Assembly (NCBI GenBank): GCA_023548195.1
Contig: JAJHZJ010000413.1
Span: 16,403,941 to 16,467,940, forward strand
DNA from: Bettongia penicillata ogilbyi
Lineage: Eukaryota; Chordata; Mammalia; Diprotodontia; Potoroidae
Length of the DNA stretch: 64,000 bases
Direction of reading: 5' to 3'
In this document: piece after piece, positions 35,027 through 45,245 of the stretch
Layout of the letters: every line of letters starts with the position of its first letter
Numbering within the stretch: position 1 is the first letter of the stretch
Notes under the pieces: model-generated
Told to the model about the DNA's origin: nothing
Seen by the model: only the letters and a program-made list of their open reading frames with translations
Databases searched by the model: none
Made by a program: the position numbers and the translations under genes

Positions 35027-35581
35027 GTGCAGCTGCTGTTCAATGTTAGCTTAAGTTTTGGTTCTCAGGTGGGGTCAGGGCTGCCACCCAGGCTCAGTTC
35101 CCTCAGAGGGTTTATGGGGAGACCTTCAGTAATGGATCTGTGGTGCTGCCTGCTCCAGGAGTCCCTGGCCACCACTGCCTCTGCTGCTGCCTCCCGAGGG
35201 GGCCTGGGTTATGGAGACACCCTGCTCCCCTCTCTGCCAGCCCAGAAGTCTCTCTCACTGACCTGTAGTGCCTGTGGGTGGAGGGACCTTCGCAGCCACC
35301 AGAGAGGTTCTGTCCCTGAAACCTGCTCGGATCTGTTCCTCTCAGGGCCAAGCAGCCAGGGCAGGGCTGGGCTCCGCTGTCGGGTACACGACGGACCTTT
35401 GGTGCTGGTTTTTCAGGGCTTTCTGGAATGGAAATCTCCTCCACTCCATTGCTGCATGGGTTCCACTGCTCCAGAATTTGTGGGGAGTTCTTTTTATAGT
35501 AAATTTATGGGTTGTGGGTTTGGAGCTAGCATATGTGAATCTTTCTGCTCCACCATATTGGCTCCTCCCCCTCCATTCTAA
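35027..35581 (+). other. Antisense open frame of 184 codons in HAL1 copy B 5' UTR
   Basis: It runs opposite to ORF1 and reads out through the element's 5' end into flanking DNA. Sections such as 'GLPPRLSSLRGFMGRPSVMD' and 'WKSPPLHCCMGSTAPEFVGS' have counterparts in the antisense strand of copies A, C and D. This resembles the position of primate L1 ORF0. A second overlapping frame (35268-35651) is also open, so base composition rather than selection may explain it. Confidence 0.35.
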
Positions 35582-35586
35582 TTTTT
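35571..35586. repeat. Target-site duplication of HAL1 copy B, right
   Basis: Exact second copy of CTCCATTCTAATTTTT (see 32770-32785); HAL1 D sequence continues directly after it. Confidence 0.92.
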
Positions 35587-36782
35587 TAAGAAAGATTTTC
35601 TGCGATGAGCTTTTGAACTTCCTTTTCCATGTGGCTAATTCTGCTTTTTAAAATATTCTTCTCCTCATTGGCTTTTTGGACCTCTTTTGAATAAGAGGTT
35701 AGTCCTATTTTTAAAGTTATTATTTTCTTCAGAATTTTTGGGGTCCTCTTTAGCAAGCTGTTGACTCACCTTTTATGATTTTCTTGCATTGCTCTCATTC
35801 CTCTTCCCAATTTTTCCTCTACCTCTCTTACTTGATTTTCAAAATCCTTTTTTGAGCTCTTCAATGGTCTGAGACCACTGTATATTTATTTTGGAGGTTT
35901 GGAAAGTAGAAGACTTAACTTTTAGGTCTTCGTCTGCTGGTATGTATTTTTCTTCCTCTTTACATCTGTAAGGATGAAAGAAAATACCTATTCACCAAGA
36001 AAGTAGCCTTCTATAGTCTTATTTTTTTCCCCTTTTTGGCCATTTTCCCAGGTAGTTACTTGATTTTTGAGTCTTTTGTCAAGTGGTGGGTATTCTCTGG
36101 AGACCTGTAAGATCTCAATTTTTCCATGTTGATACAATCAAGGGAAAGGACTTTACTCCTTTCCTGGCCTGTGTTTGGTCTGGGAGCAACCATAACCTTT
36201 TCTGCCCCAGATCTGCAAGTAGAATTCCCTCTCCAGAGCCTCCACCAACTTCTCCAGGCTGAAGCTCCTTCACACCCTCATGCAGGGCTGAGATCCAGAT
36301 CAGTCACACAACTTCCCCAGGGTCTGTAGGCTGAGGGCTCCTAAAATGGATGCTGTGCTGCAGTGACTGATGCTACCCTGGGGCCACTGGGGCCAGACTA
36401 TGTTCCCTTCTCACCCAGGTGAAAGCACTTTCTCACTGACCATTTTAAGCTGCCTTTGGAATTTGTGGATTGAGTAATCTTAAACTGCACTGCTGACAGG
36501 GATTCCATGCCCTGGGGCCTGCTTCAGTCCTGTCCCAGCCGTGCTGTGGCCAAAGCCAGGCTGCATTTCACGGGCTCCCCTCTGCTCCATGCCTGGTGCA
36601 ATAGACCTTTCCTGTCCTTCTGGAGTGTCTTGGGCTGGAAATCTCTTTCACTCTGTCATTTTGTAGCTCCTGTTGCTCTAAAATTTTTCAAGGTCATTTT
36701 TTATAAGTATTTTATGGGTTTTTGAGGGAGAGTTAGAGTAGGTGCATCTTTCTACTCCACCATGTTGACTGTGCCCCCCTGC
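35587..36782 (-). mobile_element. HAL1 copy D, ORF1 N-terminal part and 5' UTR (split element 3 of 3)
   Basis: Reverse continuation: coiled-coil coding ('TTCCTTTTCCATGTGGCTAA' side of ORF1), the N-terminal region to about 36040, then a 5' UTR ending at about 36775 (sense GGGGGGCACAGTCAACATGG). The 5' UTR is of the same type as copy A (compare sense 'CTTACAGGTCTCCAGAGAAT' with 'CTTACAGGTCCCCAGAGTAT') and differs from copies B and C. An antisense frame at 36507-36725 includes 'LGWKSLSLCHFVAPVALKFF', like copy A. Confidence 0.87.
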
Positions 36783-37480
36783 CTTAGTATTTTTCTTAAC
36801 AATCACTGTTATCCTTGAATCTTGGTTGAATTGCTATTCCCCAAAGTAAAATACAATTATAAAATGTTAAATACTGATCTTAATAGAATATTGACTCATT
36901 GGGTGTTCATGCCAAGGTGAGTAGAACATGATTCCAAAACTTCTGATTGTCAGAGATGGTATTTGAATCCAGGTTTTATCACTCAAAGTTCAATTAGAGA
37001 TTGACTGTGGCATGCTATTTCTAACTAACAGCATGTATAAAAATTGAGTTTGCAATAACTTCTCTAGTAATGTTTTCCAAATTTCCTATGTATTCGCATA
37101 TTTCACTTATCTCTATATATGTGCATGTGTGCATATATATGTATTTCTACTTGTATATATAAATGTGTGTGTATTGAGTATTGGTAGTAGATTGGGAAAC
37201 AGATATTTTGTGTCTCTTCCAGAATTAGTGAGTAAGGAGCATTTACATTCAGTGCATGCTTAATAAATAATTTTATGGAAGCCAAATAAATCACTTAAAA
37301 AATAATGCCATAGATTTTTTTCTTCCAAGAAATCATTTTCAATTTATTGACGGTGATAGGGTGATATTCCTATTTATCATAGTTCCTATCACATAATAGA
37401 TTTCTCATAAATAATTATTGAATGAATAAACAAATGTTTAAAAAAACAAGAAAACCTACAATAAATTTAGAACCAGTAAT
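36783..37480. other. Unassigned AT-rich sequence
   Basis: No gene and no clear repeat; a diverged MIR scrap is possible at about 36945-36990. Confidence 0.45.
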
Positions 37481-37487
37481 CAATGAA

Positions 37488-37497
37488 ATATATATAT

Positions 37498-37532
<35 letters not shown>

Positions 37533-37533
37533 G
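37488..37533. repeat. (TA)n microsatellite
   Basis: About 45 bases of nearly pure TA with one ACATA interruption. Self-complementary, so able to extrude a cruciform. Confidence 0.93.
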
Positions 37534-38025
37534 CCTTTTTATGCTATACATCACATTCTTCTGTGCTAAGAATAGAGATAATTGAAGTTGCTCAAATATA
37601 TACCTATGGAATCTGAAAAACAGTTCCAAAGGTGCAAAGTATTTCAGTGAAAACAGCAGAATTAACCAGGCAGTAGAAAGAAGTTTCAATATTTCCCTTA
37701 TTATCTTTATAAGGAATGAACTACTCAAGGAAAATTCATCACACTGAAGAAGTAATTTGCTTAATACATCCTGAAATCTCATGACACTTCAAAACAATCA
37801 ATAGCAAAGGAAACAAAACACTGATATTTAAACACAAGTAACTGTTGAGTGCTGAGAAATACAATAACTACCCCCAACTTTTAATTGTTAAATAACTTCA
37901 CTCACTCAATGAAAGACAAGCCCACAATTTATTTATATCATACATTTATTTAGAAGTTTCACTCATGTAAAACCATGCTTATTTGGATACTCTTTTTTCC
38001 TGTGTATATAATACAAAGAAAAGGA

Positions 38026-38255
38026 ACAAAGGAAGGAAGGAAAGAGGGAAGGAAGGAAGGAAGGAAGGAAGGAAGGAAGGAAGGAAGGAAGGAAGGAAGG
38101 AAGGAAGGAAAGGATGGAGGAGGGAAGGGAGGGAGGGAAGGGAGGGAGGAGAGAAGGAGGGAGGAAGGAAAAAGGGAAGGGATGGAGAAAGGAGGAAGGA
38201 AAGAAAGGAGAAAGGGAGGGAAAGATACAGGGAAGAAAGGGGGAGGGAGGAAAGC
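38026..38255 (+). repeat. Second (GGAA)n array with purine-rich flank
   Basis: A purer (GGAA)n core at about 38032-38109 is followed by 140 bases of all-purine G/A sequence with GGGA, GAGG and AAAG variants up to 38255. Open frames on both strands across it (KEGR and PSFL types) are artefacts. Unlike the 22481 array I see no LINE 3' end directly before it. Confidence 0.93.
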
Positions 38256-39375
38256 TCTTTGTATAAAATAGCAATCCAACTCAGACCAAGGCATCAAAAT
38301 TTTGGCAGGTTAATGGAAGGAATAGGTCTAGTCAAGTCTCTGAGAGGAAATGACTTGAGGGGAGGAATAAAGTTTCTATCTCTCCCCCCATCCTCTATTT
38401 TGCACTTGACCAGAGAAAGACATTGTGAATTTTGGAGGTTGAAAAAATCTGCACTTTTCACTGGCCTTTTAGCAGTGTCTGAGAAACAACAGTAGTAGCA
38501 TTTGATGGTGATGCCTGCATTGGGAGCCCAGTCTAAGTGCCACGAGGGAAGGCAGATTCAGAACTCCACAAGGAGTCTAGCAGAATGCTACATAATACCT
38601 AAGGGGGTGTCTTAAGATATGCAAGGAGAATTCTAGCACAGGAGTTACAATATTTTGCTATGTACAAGTAGGGGAGGGGGCATGATAGATGTTTTTTGCG
38701 GGGTGATGTATATTTTGTACAGATTATTCTTGTTGTAATAACTAAAACTCTAAGTTAAAATAATAGATAAAATCCCTAAGATTCAGTTAACTCTAAAAGC
38801 CTTTGGAAAACTTTCCAGAAGAAATGGAAGAAACAAGAAGAAAACTATTTTCTCTGCAAATTATGATTGTCACTTCCACGCCAATTACTGTAGTCATTTA
38901 GTTCTTTCCCAACCTTAGAACTTTTCCAAACTGTGTAGAACACAGATGAGTCACTGATTACAAGGCATGAATAAGTTATGACATATAACATTACAGGGAA
39001 TTTCCACATAGATACGATCATATCCATATAAATTCTATTGATAGTCATGCAGATACAGATGTGGGCTCTTTTAGAACTTCTCATTCCCTTATCTCAAATA
39101 TCTTTCATGTTTACTAATAAATCTTACTTATTCATTTTCTTGGTATTTGTTTTTCCCTTTGAGTAGTGGAATTCTGAAGCTAGGAAAAATAGTAACTAGA
39201 GAAATCTGGGTAATGAAGGATTCTGGTTGGTTTTCTTCCAGTTTACTAAGATTTCCATGCCCATTTAATTGAATAACCATGAAAATAGCTCCAATTTTGA
39301 ATTTTTAATAATAACATAAAAGTGAACAAAATCTCAAATTGTACTTTAAATATGCTATCTATACAAGTTCCAAAT
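38256..39375. other. Unassigned sequence
   Basis: No gene or repeat recognised. Confidence 0.5.
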
Positions 39376-39382
39376 TATTACA

Positions 39383-39455
39383 GGGAGAAAAAAAGACGAT
39401 AAAAAAGAAGAAAGGAGGGAGGGAGGGAGGAAGAAAAGAAGGAAAAGGGGGAAGC
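39383..39455 (+). repeat. Purine-rich (GGGA/GAAA) tract
   Basis: Almost all A/G for about 70 bases with a GGGAGGGAGGGAGG core. Confidence 0.85.
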
Positions 39456-39549
39456 AGGAAAATAGTTGTAGAATCTTAACCCCTTAGAGTTTAAAAGGAC
39501 CTGAAACATTTCCAAGTTTTTATCTACTTTTTAAACATCTATAATAATA

Positions 39550-39670
39550 AAGAACTGGAAATTAGTAAATTTGGAATTCAAACTCTGGTTTTTAAGCTTG
39601 GCCTTGAACAAGGCTTTTTACCTTTCTGGACCTCATTACTTCTGCACAAGGGGATATTTAGTCTACATCA
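39550..39670 (+). mobile_element. MIR SINE fragment
   Basis: 'GGAATTCAAACTCTGGTTTT', GGCCTTGAACAAGGCTTTTTACC (split) and 'TTCTGGACCTCATTACTTCT' are a diverged MIR core. Confidence 0.5.
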
Positions 39671-39944
39671 GTGATTAATTTTTTTTTTTTTAATCTAATG
39701 GGCCACTTTGGAAATCTAATGAAGTCTATATAAACCCTTTCTCAGAATAATTGCTTTAAATTCATAGGATAAGTGCATAAGATTTAAAAAAAAAGCAATT
39801 CAATTATGTGGATATGCAGATGTAATTTTTTTTCTCCCATTTTGGTATGTAGATATCCTGAAATCTATCCACATACCCCAGGTAAGGAATTCCATGTCTA
39901 GATGATCTCTAATATACATTCCATTTCTTTAATTCTCTAATTCT

Positions 39945-40075
39945 GAGTTCTTCCTCTCTCATTCCCTCCTTTTCTCTCTCCTTTCTCTCTTTATTCTTTT
40001 GCTTTCTTCTCCTTCCCACTATCTTTTTCCTCTCTTCTTTCCTTCCTTCCTTCTTTCGTTCCTTTCTTTTTATAT
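39945..40075 (-). repeat. Pyrimidine-rich (TTCC) tract
   Basis: CT-rich strand with TTCCTTCCTTCC at about 40040-40055; a degenerate GGAA-type repeat read from the other strand. It gives a spurious Lys/Glu/Arg-rich reverse frame. Confidence 0.85.
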
Positions 40076-40214
40076 TAAATACACTAAAAAATGTCACCAA
40101 ATAAGTACCAGTTTGAAACCTCTAAGTGAATTCAGTAAAGTCGTATACATGTACATGAAACTTAGGTTTGATAATGTATTTATTAGCATACAGCTGTTAC
40201 TCAATGTTTAACTG

Positions 40215-40480
40215 TCAGTGAGCTATTTCCTCTGTGACTTTTTGTTCTTCAGCATCATTATGAAATTTCTTGATGTTAAGCAAGTACCTCTTCAGTGTGG
40301 TATATTTTCTTTGCATTGGTTCACTCCTTAAAAATATACAGAAAAACCCTCTTACTATTGGGTAGTTAAATTGATTGCTTTCATTGAAATACTCTGCAGC
40401 TTGGACACTGTTCTTCAGGATTCCATGGGTGTCTTTCAACCTCAAATTGCGAAGACTAACAACAGTTCTTTTTAAACTGC
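40215..40480 (-). other. Unidentified reverse open frame with protein-like composition
   Basis: Open for about 89 codons upstream to a stop near 40482. It contains 'LKDTHGILKNSVQAAEYFNE' and 'EPMQRKYTTLKRYLLNIKKF', with an even mix of charged and hydrophobic residues unlike the AT-driven frames nearby. No family recognised, and no splice context evaluated with confidence. It could be a decayed exon, a retropseudogene scrap or chance. Confidence 0.25.
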
Positions 40481-40482
40481 TT

Positions 40483-41685
40483 CTTTAGAAAATTCCTTGT
40501 TAATCAAGTGCTACAACCTGCTCATGACTACCATATTCTTTTCCTTTACCCTTAGAACGATATTTAATATCAATACTCTGAGTGCTGCATAGTTATGTAA
40601 CATGTCACGCAGACACAGGTACATACACATAATAAAGATTAGTCCTTAACTGTGAATAAAATTTGGCTTAATTAAAATTACTACACAGTGCCTTCTCCTT
40701 TTCAATTCTATACTTATTGCCCAAAATGTTGTCATTTATGATATTGAAGCTACACAGATAGTTGATTTATACTCAATACAATGGTAGGTAGAGAAAAATA
40801 AGCTTAATTGGTTGTGCATTTAATATATTATAGTATAGACAATAGATATCTATCAACCTTTTGTAATGTTAAATCTAACTTTTTCTGATTCTTTATTGGT
40901 CAATTTCATTTGGAAGATTTTGCAGGGTTTCAGGAGGTGATACAGTACCAAGATCAAGCACAAACATGGACGCTGAGAGGTACTAATCACCTATAAGCAT
41001 CCCTTTTCTGCTTGAATTTTGTTTTACATTTCTTGATGACAGTGACTTATTTTTGGTACATTAACAGATTTTGGTTTGGGTGCATGCTTGGTATTAGTTA
41101 AAAAGAAACCTTCAGAGAGAGTTATCTCTGTTCTTATAGTTTTCAAAGAATTTTATGTTGTCTTGGGTTATGAATAGGAACGACTTCTATTTTGAAGAGA
41201 GCCTTTGAGATAGTGTTCTGCTTGACCAAATCAAATGTTTGTTTTAATATTCAACATAAGTAATTTAATCTGTTAGAATGTTTAAATTAGTTGTATGATT
41301 GAAAAGGTGTTGTTCACTCTACAGTACCATTTCTAAAATCTTAGCTCTTCCCTTTTAATGCTCTCATTAAGGATAACTTCCATATGTATCAGATTATTCA
41401 TTATATATGTGAATATGTGTATGTATCATATTTACGCAAAAATAGCCATGTGAAATGGTAGTAAGTGATGTTCCCACTTTTTTATTGAGCCTATGAATTA
41501 TAAGATCTGAGACTTACTTGTATCTTTTAAGGTTTTCTCCGTATTGCCTCTAGAACTCTGTTCAATATCTCTGTCTTCCCTCCATTTTGAACTGTGAACT
41601 TTTCCTGCGGTGTACCAAGCTCTGATAATTTAATATTTCAACTTACTGGGAACCATGCTCATTTGGCACTTTCTAGTCATTTCTA
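40483..41685. other. Unassigned AT-rich sequence
   Basis: No gene or repeat recognised. Confidence 0.5.
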
Positions 41686-41689
41686 TACC

Positions 41690-41855
41690 ATGTAGCCTGC
41701 TACTGCAATTGTACTCTCTCAATCTCTCTTTCATGATATTTTCCCTCAGCTCTTCTCTTAGCATTTAAGCTCCTTAGGAGCAGAGGATGTCCTAATTGCT
41801 TGTATTTGTGTCCTGGGTTCTCATATAAAACCTAACTTATAATAAATATTTAGCA
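41690..41855 (+). mobile_element. L2 LINE 3' end fragment
   Basis: 'AAGCTCCTTAGGAGCAGAGG', then TGCTTGTATTTGTGTCCTGG and 'ACTTATAATAAATATTTAGC' follow the L2 terminal order. Confidence 0.65.
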
Positions 41856-41865
41856 AACTCATATT

Positions 41866-41900
41866 TTCTCTCTCTCTCTGTCTCTCTCTCTCTCCCCTTC
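41866..41900 (+). repeat. (TC)n microsatellite
   Basis: Short TCTC tract with one G interruption. Confidence 0.9.
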
Positions 41901-41944
41901 CCCTCTCATATATGGTGTATTTGTAACTCCCTGCAAATCTATGT

Positions 41945-43460
41945 TCTTATGTACATATGTGTGAATGGGTATGTATGCACATATACATGAATCTAGCTAT
42001 CTACCTGTCTTATCAATTTCCTAATGGCTTAAAAATTACTCTAGTAAAGAAAATTTTAGAACTAATGAAAAAGAATAAGACCCAATGCTAAAACTTATAT
42101 GGAGATAATTAAGTAAAATTTAATAGAAATAGATATGGACAACATAAAAAGTAGAAAAGAAGTGATAATAACCAAAGACCTTCAAAGGAAATCTCAGAAA
42201 AGGAAAAGCAATCATTAAGGAAATGAAGAAATCCAGAAAATCAGAACCTTTACAACAATGCATAAAAGTTGTGAATTAAAATAATTGAATAAGAAAACAA
42301 TGAATTCATATCAATATGACAAGAAACAAAGAAAACCTATGAGTATACCTAAAACTGGATAATAAACATTAGAACAGAAAGGAAATTTTGGTGTCAGAAG
42401 ATTTGTTTTTTTAAAGAGTTTAATTTCCAATCTTGAGAAAATCATATAATAAAACTTCAACACAGTTAGAAATATCAAAGGAAAAGTTATATAAATTGAT
42501 AAACTATACCAGGTACCAAAAAAGAATGAATGGAAAAGTCAACCCACCGATCTCAAATTGTAGAGTTAAATGAGAATTTTTAAAAGTGAGTTTAAAGGCA
42601 AATAAGAAAAACAAATATAACCATCTATTAAGAACATCAGTTTATATCATGTATATTTTCTCACATAAATGGGAAAAATTTTAACATGATATATCACAAA
42701 TCAAGGGAAATTGGACTTGATTCCAAGATCTACTACCTTTTCAAACCAAACAGAATAATTTACAAAATTAAAAAAAAAAAACTCGAAAATGTTTTTGCTT
42801 ACATGAGAATGAAACTTCTCTGAGATCTCTGCAAATCAACTCAAAGGCAGAACTGTAACAGGTAAAGGTGGTCAGGCAAGAGTAGAACCCTTGATATACA
42901 AATCAGCAAAGTACTAAGCAAGGTAAAACCTAGTCTAACTTAAAATTGAATGACCAAGTGTAGTTCTAATTTAAAAGTTAAATGGAGCAGCTAAACAGCA
43001 GAAAGGTAGCTGTCAACAATATCCTCAATGTGTTAATAGAGAACATAAGAGCAACAAATTCTGAATTTCCATAACTGGGAATATTAGGGCAATGGCTTTA
43101 AATCCATTAAAAATACAGCAAAGACCTCACATGAGAGGGGGAAAAAAGGCAGCAAGATTGTGTTAACTAGAGATTAAAAATTATAAATATACTTGAGGGA
43201 GAAAGGACATATTTAAAAAAATAAATATAAATATAGTAAATAAAATTTCAGGGAGGGAGGAAAGAGAAGAATTGTTGTGTTGTGGGTATTACATATAAGC
43301 AGGGTCAAAAAGGAGGGAAAAACAGGTAGTCTTAATTTGTCATTCCTACTATATTTAAGGAAGGTTATAGAAAGGAAAGGCTAAAACTCCTGAGAAAATT
43401 TGTAGAGACAATAACTAGACATTTAGGAATTTTGGAAGGCATGTATGTTTGCTTGCATGT
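41945..43460. other. A-rich stretch of unknown origin
   Basis: The forward strand is strongly A-rich and T-poor over about 1.4 kb (for example 42060-42560 and 42840-43420), with no open frame of note. The strand bias resembles degraded LINE or retroviral internal sequence, but I cannot match it to a family. No gene seen. Confidence 0.4.
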
Positions 43461-43467
43461 GCTTAAG

Positions 43468-43620
43468 CGCTGTTAAGTTGGATCCTACTCTATGATCGTT
43501 TTTGGAGTTTGCTTGGAAAAAGATAGCAGAGTGGCTTGGCATCTCCTTCTACTACTCACTTTACAGATTACACACCGAGTCATATAACTGGTAAGTGTCT
43601 ATGGCCGTATTTGAAGATGA
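43468..43620 (-). mobile_element. Mar1-type SINE, reverse, truncated
   Basis: 'TGTTAAGTTGGATCCTACTC', ATCGTTTTTGGAGTTTGCTTGG (split), 'GCAGAGTGGCTTGGCATCTC' and 'GTCATATAACTGGTAAGTGT' are the complement of Mar1 tail and core. The head end abuts a forward Mar1. Confidence 0.7.
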
Positions 43621-43862
43621 ACTGGTTGGTGTAATGGATAAAATGCTCAACCTGGAGTAAAAAAAAAAAAGACTTATCTTCCTGAATTTAAATCTGACCT
43701 CAGATACTTATTGTGTGACCCTGTACAAGACAGGCACAAAACACTATTTTCCTCGGTTTCCTCATCAGTAAAATGAGCTGGAGAAGGAAATGACCAACAA
43801 CTCTAGTATCTCTGCCAAAGAAACTCCAAAGGGGGCCATGAATAGTTGGATATGACTACAAT
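43621..43862 (+). mobile_element. Mar1-type SINE
   Basis: Head 'TGGTTGGTGTAATGGATAAA', core 'TTTCCTCATCAGTAAAATGA', and tail GCTGGAGAAGGAAATGACCAAC (split) with 'GGGGGCCATGAATAGTTGGA'. An A-run of 12 at 43660-43671 sits in the head. Confidence 0.85.
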
Positions 43863-44331
43863 ATTTTGTACCTATTTGTTATGAAACTTATTAAATACCT
43901 TTTCTAAAAGTTAAACTGAGGTTATTGGATTTCTTTTAATGGAAAGTACATTGAGGAAGGACTCAGAAGGAGCAGTACTAGAAAATCAGGATCTCATTCT
44001 GAGAACGGTAATAACAACACATCTGGGCGCCCCAGCCTTTGAGTTTGTGCCCTTGGGAGAGTGTCCTCAGATGGTGTGCTATATTCTTACATTATAGCTA
44101 CTTTCCATGGTATTTAGTCTGTAACAAATAAAGAGCATGCTTTCTTCTCCAGTGCATTTAAGTTTAAAATCTGTTACACTTTATATTTGCAAGTCAAATT
44201 TATTTCTATCAGCTTTTAATAAATTCATTCCATTTGTAGTCATAATTCCCATATTTACACTACTTTCCATTAATTCATGTCCATTCTTCAATATATTTTA
44301 CCTTACTTTTTGCTTTACATGACTGCCCTTT

Positions 44332-44514
44332 TCATTCCAACTCCTTTTCTTCAGTTGGCAGCAGTATTGAAAATACCACCTGTTCAGCTAAGACAGTCAG
44401 ATTCTTGTCTAAAAGTTCAAAATCTTTAAAAGAAATGCCATCCAGATCCCTTCTGGCATTATTTGCTTTCCCTATGAAAATCACCAGATGTCTGATGGTT
44501 ATCATATATGACAA
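44332..44514 (-). other. Unidentified reverse open frame with protein-like composition
   Basis: About 60 codons ending in a TGA at 44332, with 'DLDGISFKDFELLDKNLTVL' near its centre and an acidic C-terminus. There is no ATG at its start. Family not recognised; low confidence that it was ever coding. Confidence 0.2.
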
Positions 44515-44825
44515 ATATTTAGAGATTTTTCATTATGCCCTGGCTACAAACCTTAGAAAGACAGAAGTCTGCTCCATTATAAGCATCAGTCTGGAAAATT
44601 GCTTCAAAGTTTCCCAGGAGTCACAAAAGAGCATCACTTGTCTTTTCTTCCTCTGAACCTTACTGGATGATTACTAAAGTTATGATATTTCAGGTTCAGA
44701 AGCATTATTTTTTATAATATAAATAATTTCATTTAAAAGAAGATCTAGTTCCCCTCCTCTTTTTAAAGACTATTACTTAGGTACTTTATAGAATTCAGTT
44801 CTAAGTGTTTAGTAGGCTGTATTCT

Positions 44826-44840
44826 ATCTCTCCTCTCCTC

Positions 44841-44898
<58 letters not shown>

Positions 44899-44911
44899 TT
44901 CTCTCTCTCTT

Positions 44912-44959
<48 letters not shown>

Positions 44960-44973
44960 CATCTCTCTCTCTC

Positions 44974-45022
<49 letters not shown>
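44826..45022 (+). repeat. (CT)n polypyrimidine array, about 197 bp
   Basis: CT dinucleotides with a CTCTGT hexamer sub-block at about 44850-44890 and a CTCCTCTCATCT interruption near 44955. Frames across it read Ser-Leu or Arg-Glu and are artefacts. Confidence 0.96.
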
Positions 45023-45023
<1 letters not shown>

Positions 45024-45044
45024 GTTGCATATTTCTGAATACAA

Positions 45045-45245
45045 GACTAGCCCTCTAGCCACCATCTTGGTAGTTATCTTGCCAAACTATCTCTTTTACA
45101 TTCACTATCCCTTCTACTTAACATATCTGAATATGTATTGTCATGTACCATTTTATAATTCCATTAGATTGTTAACTCCTTGAACCCATTGTTCTTTATA
45201 TTTGTATCTGTACAGCTGTAGAATCTAACAGGCTTATTATTTACC
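45045..45245 (+). mobile_element. L2 LINE 3' end fragment
   Basis: 'CCATTAGATTGTTAACTCCT' and TGAACCCATTGTTCTTTATATTTG (split) then 'GTAGAATCTAACAGGCTTAT' give a diverged L2 end. Confidence 0.55.

Larger units (their letters stand above)
32786..35570 (-). mobile_element. HAL1 (ORF1-only half-L1), copy B, full length, inserted in copy D
   Basis: A complete reverse element of 2785 bases: 5' end at 35570 (sense GGGGAGGAGCCAATATGG), GC-rich 5' UTR (about 34910-35570), ORF1 remnant (33802-34906), 3' UTR with an internal CA/GT repeat (33600-33666), and an A-rich tail (complement at 32786-32815). No ORF2. It is flanked by a perfect 16-base target duplication and sits inside the ORF1 of an older HAL1 in the same orientation. 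The exact duplication says it is younger than copy D. Confidence 0.92.

Noticed and set aside
35112..35444. Reverse 110-codon frame in HAL1 copy B 5' UTR
   Set aside because: It is sense-strand 5' UTR upstream of ORF1, GC-rich, with a different frame from ORF1 and a partner in copy C at 55826-56170; no sign of coding beyond low stop content.
37959..38495. Frames of 98-170 codons around 38 kb
   Set aside because: Same cause: GGAA and purine-rich repeat read on both strands.
41945..43460. Possible endogenous retrovirus internal region
   Set aside because: A-rich strand bias only; no LTR pair, primer-binding site or recognisable coding, so no call was made.
44763..45183. Ser-Leu and Arg-Glu repeat proteins
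   Set aside because: Artefacts of the CT array; both strands are open at once.
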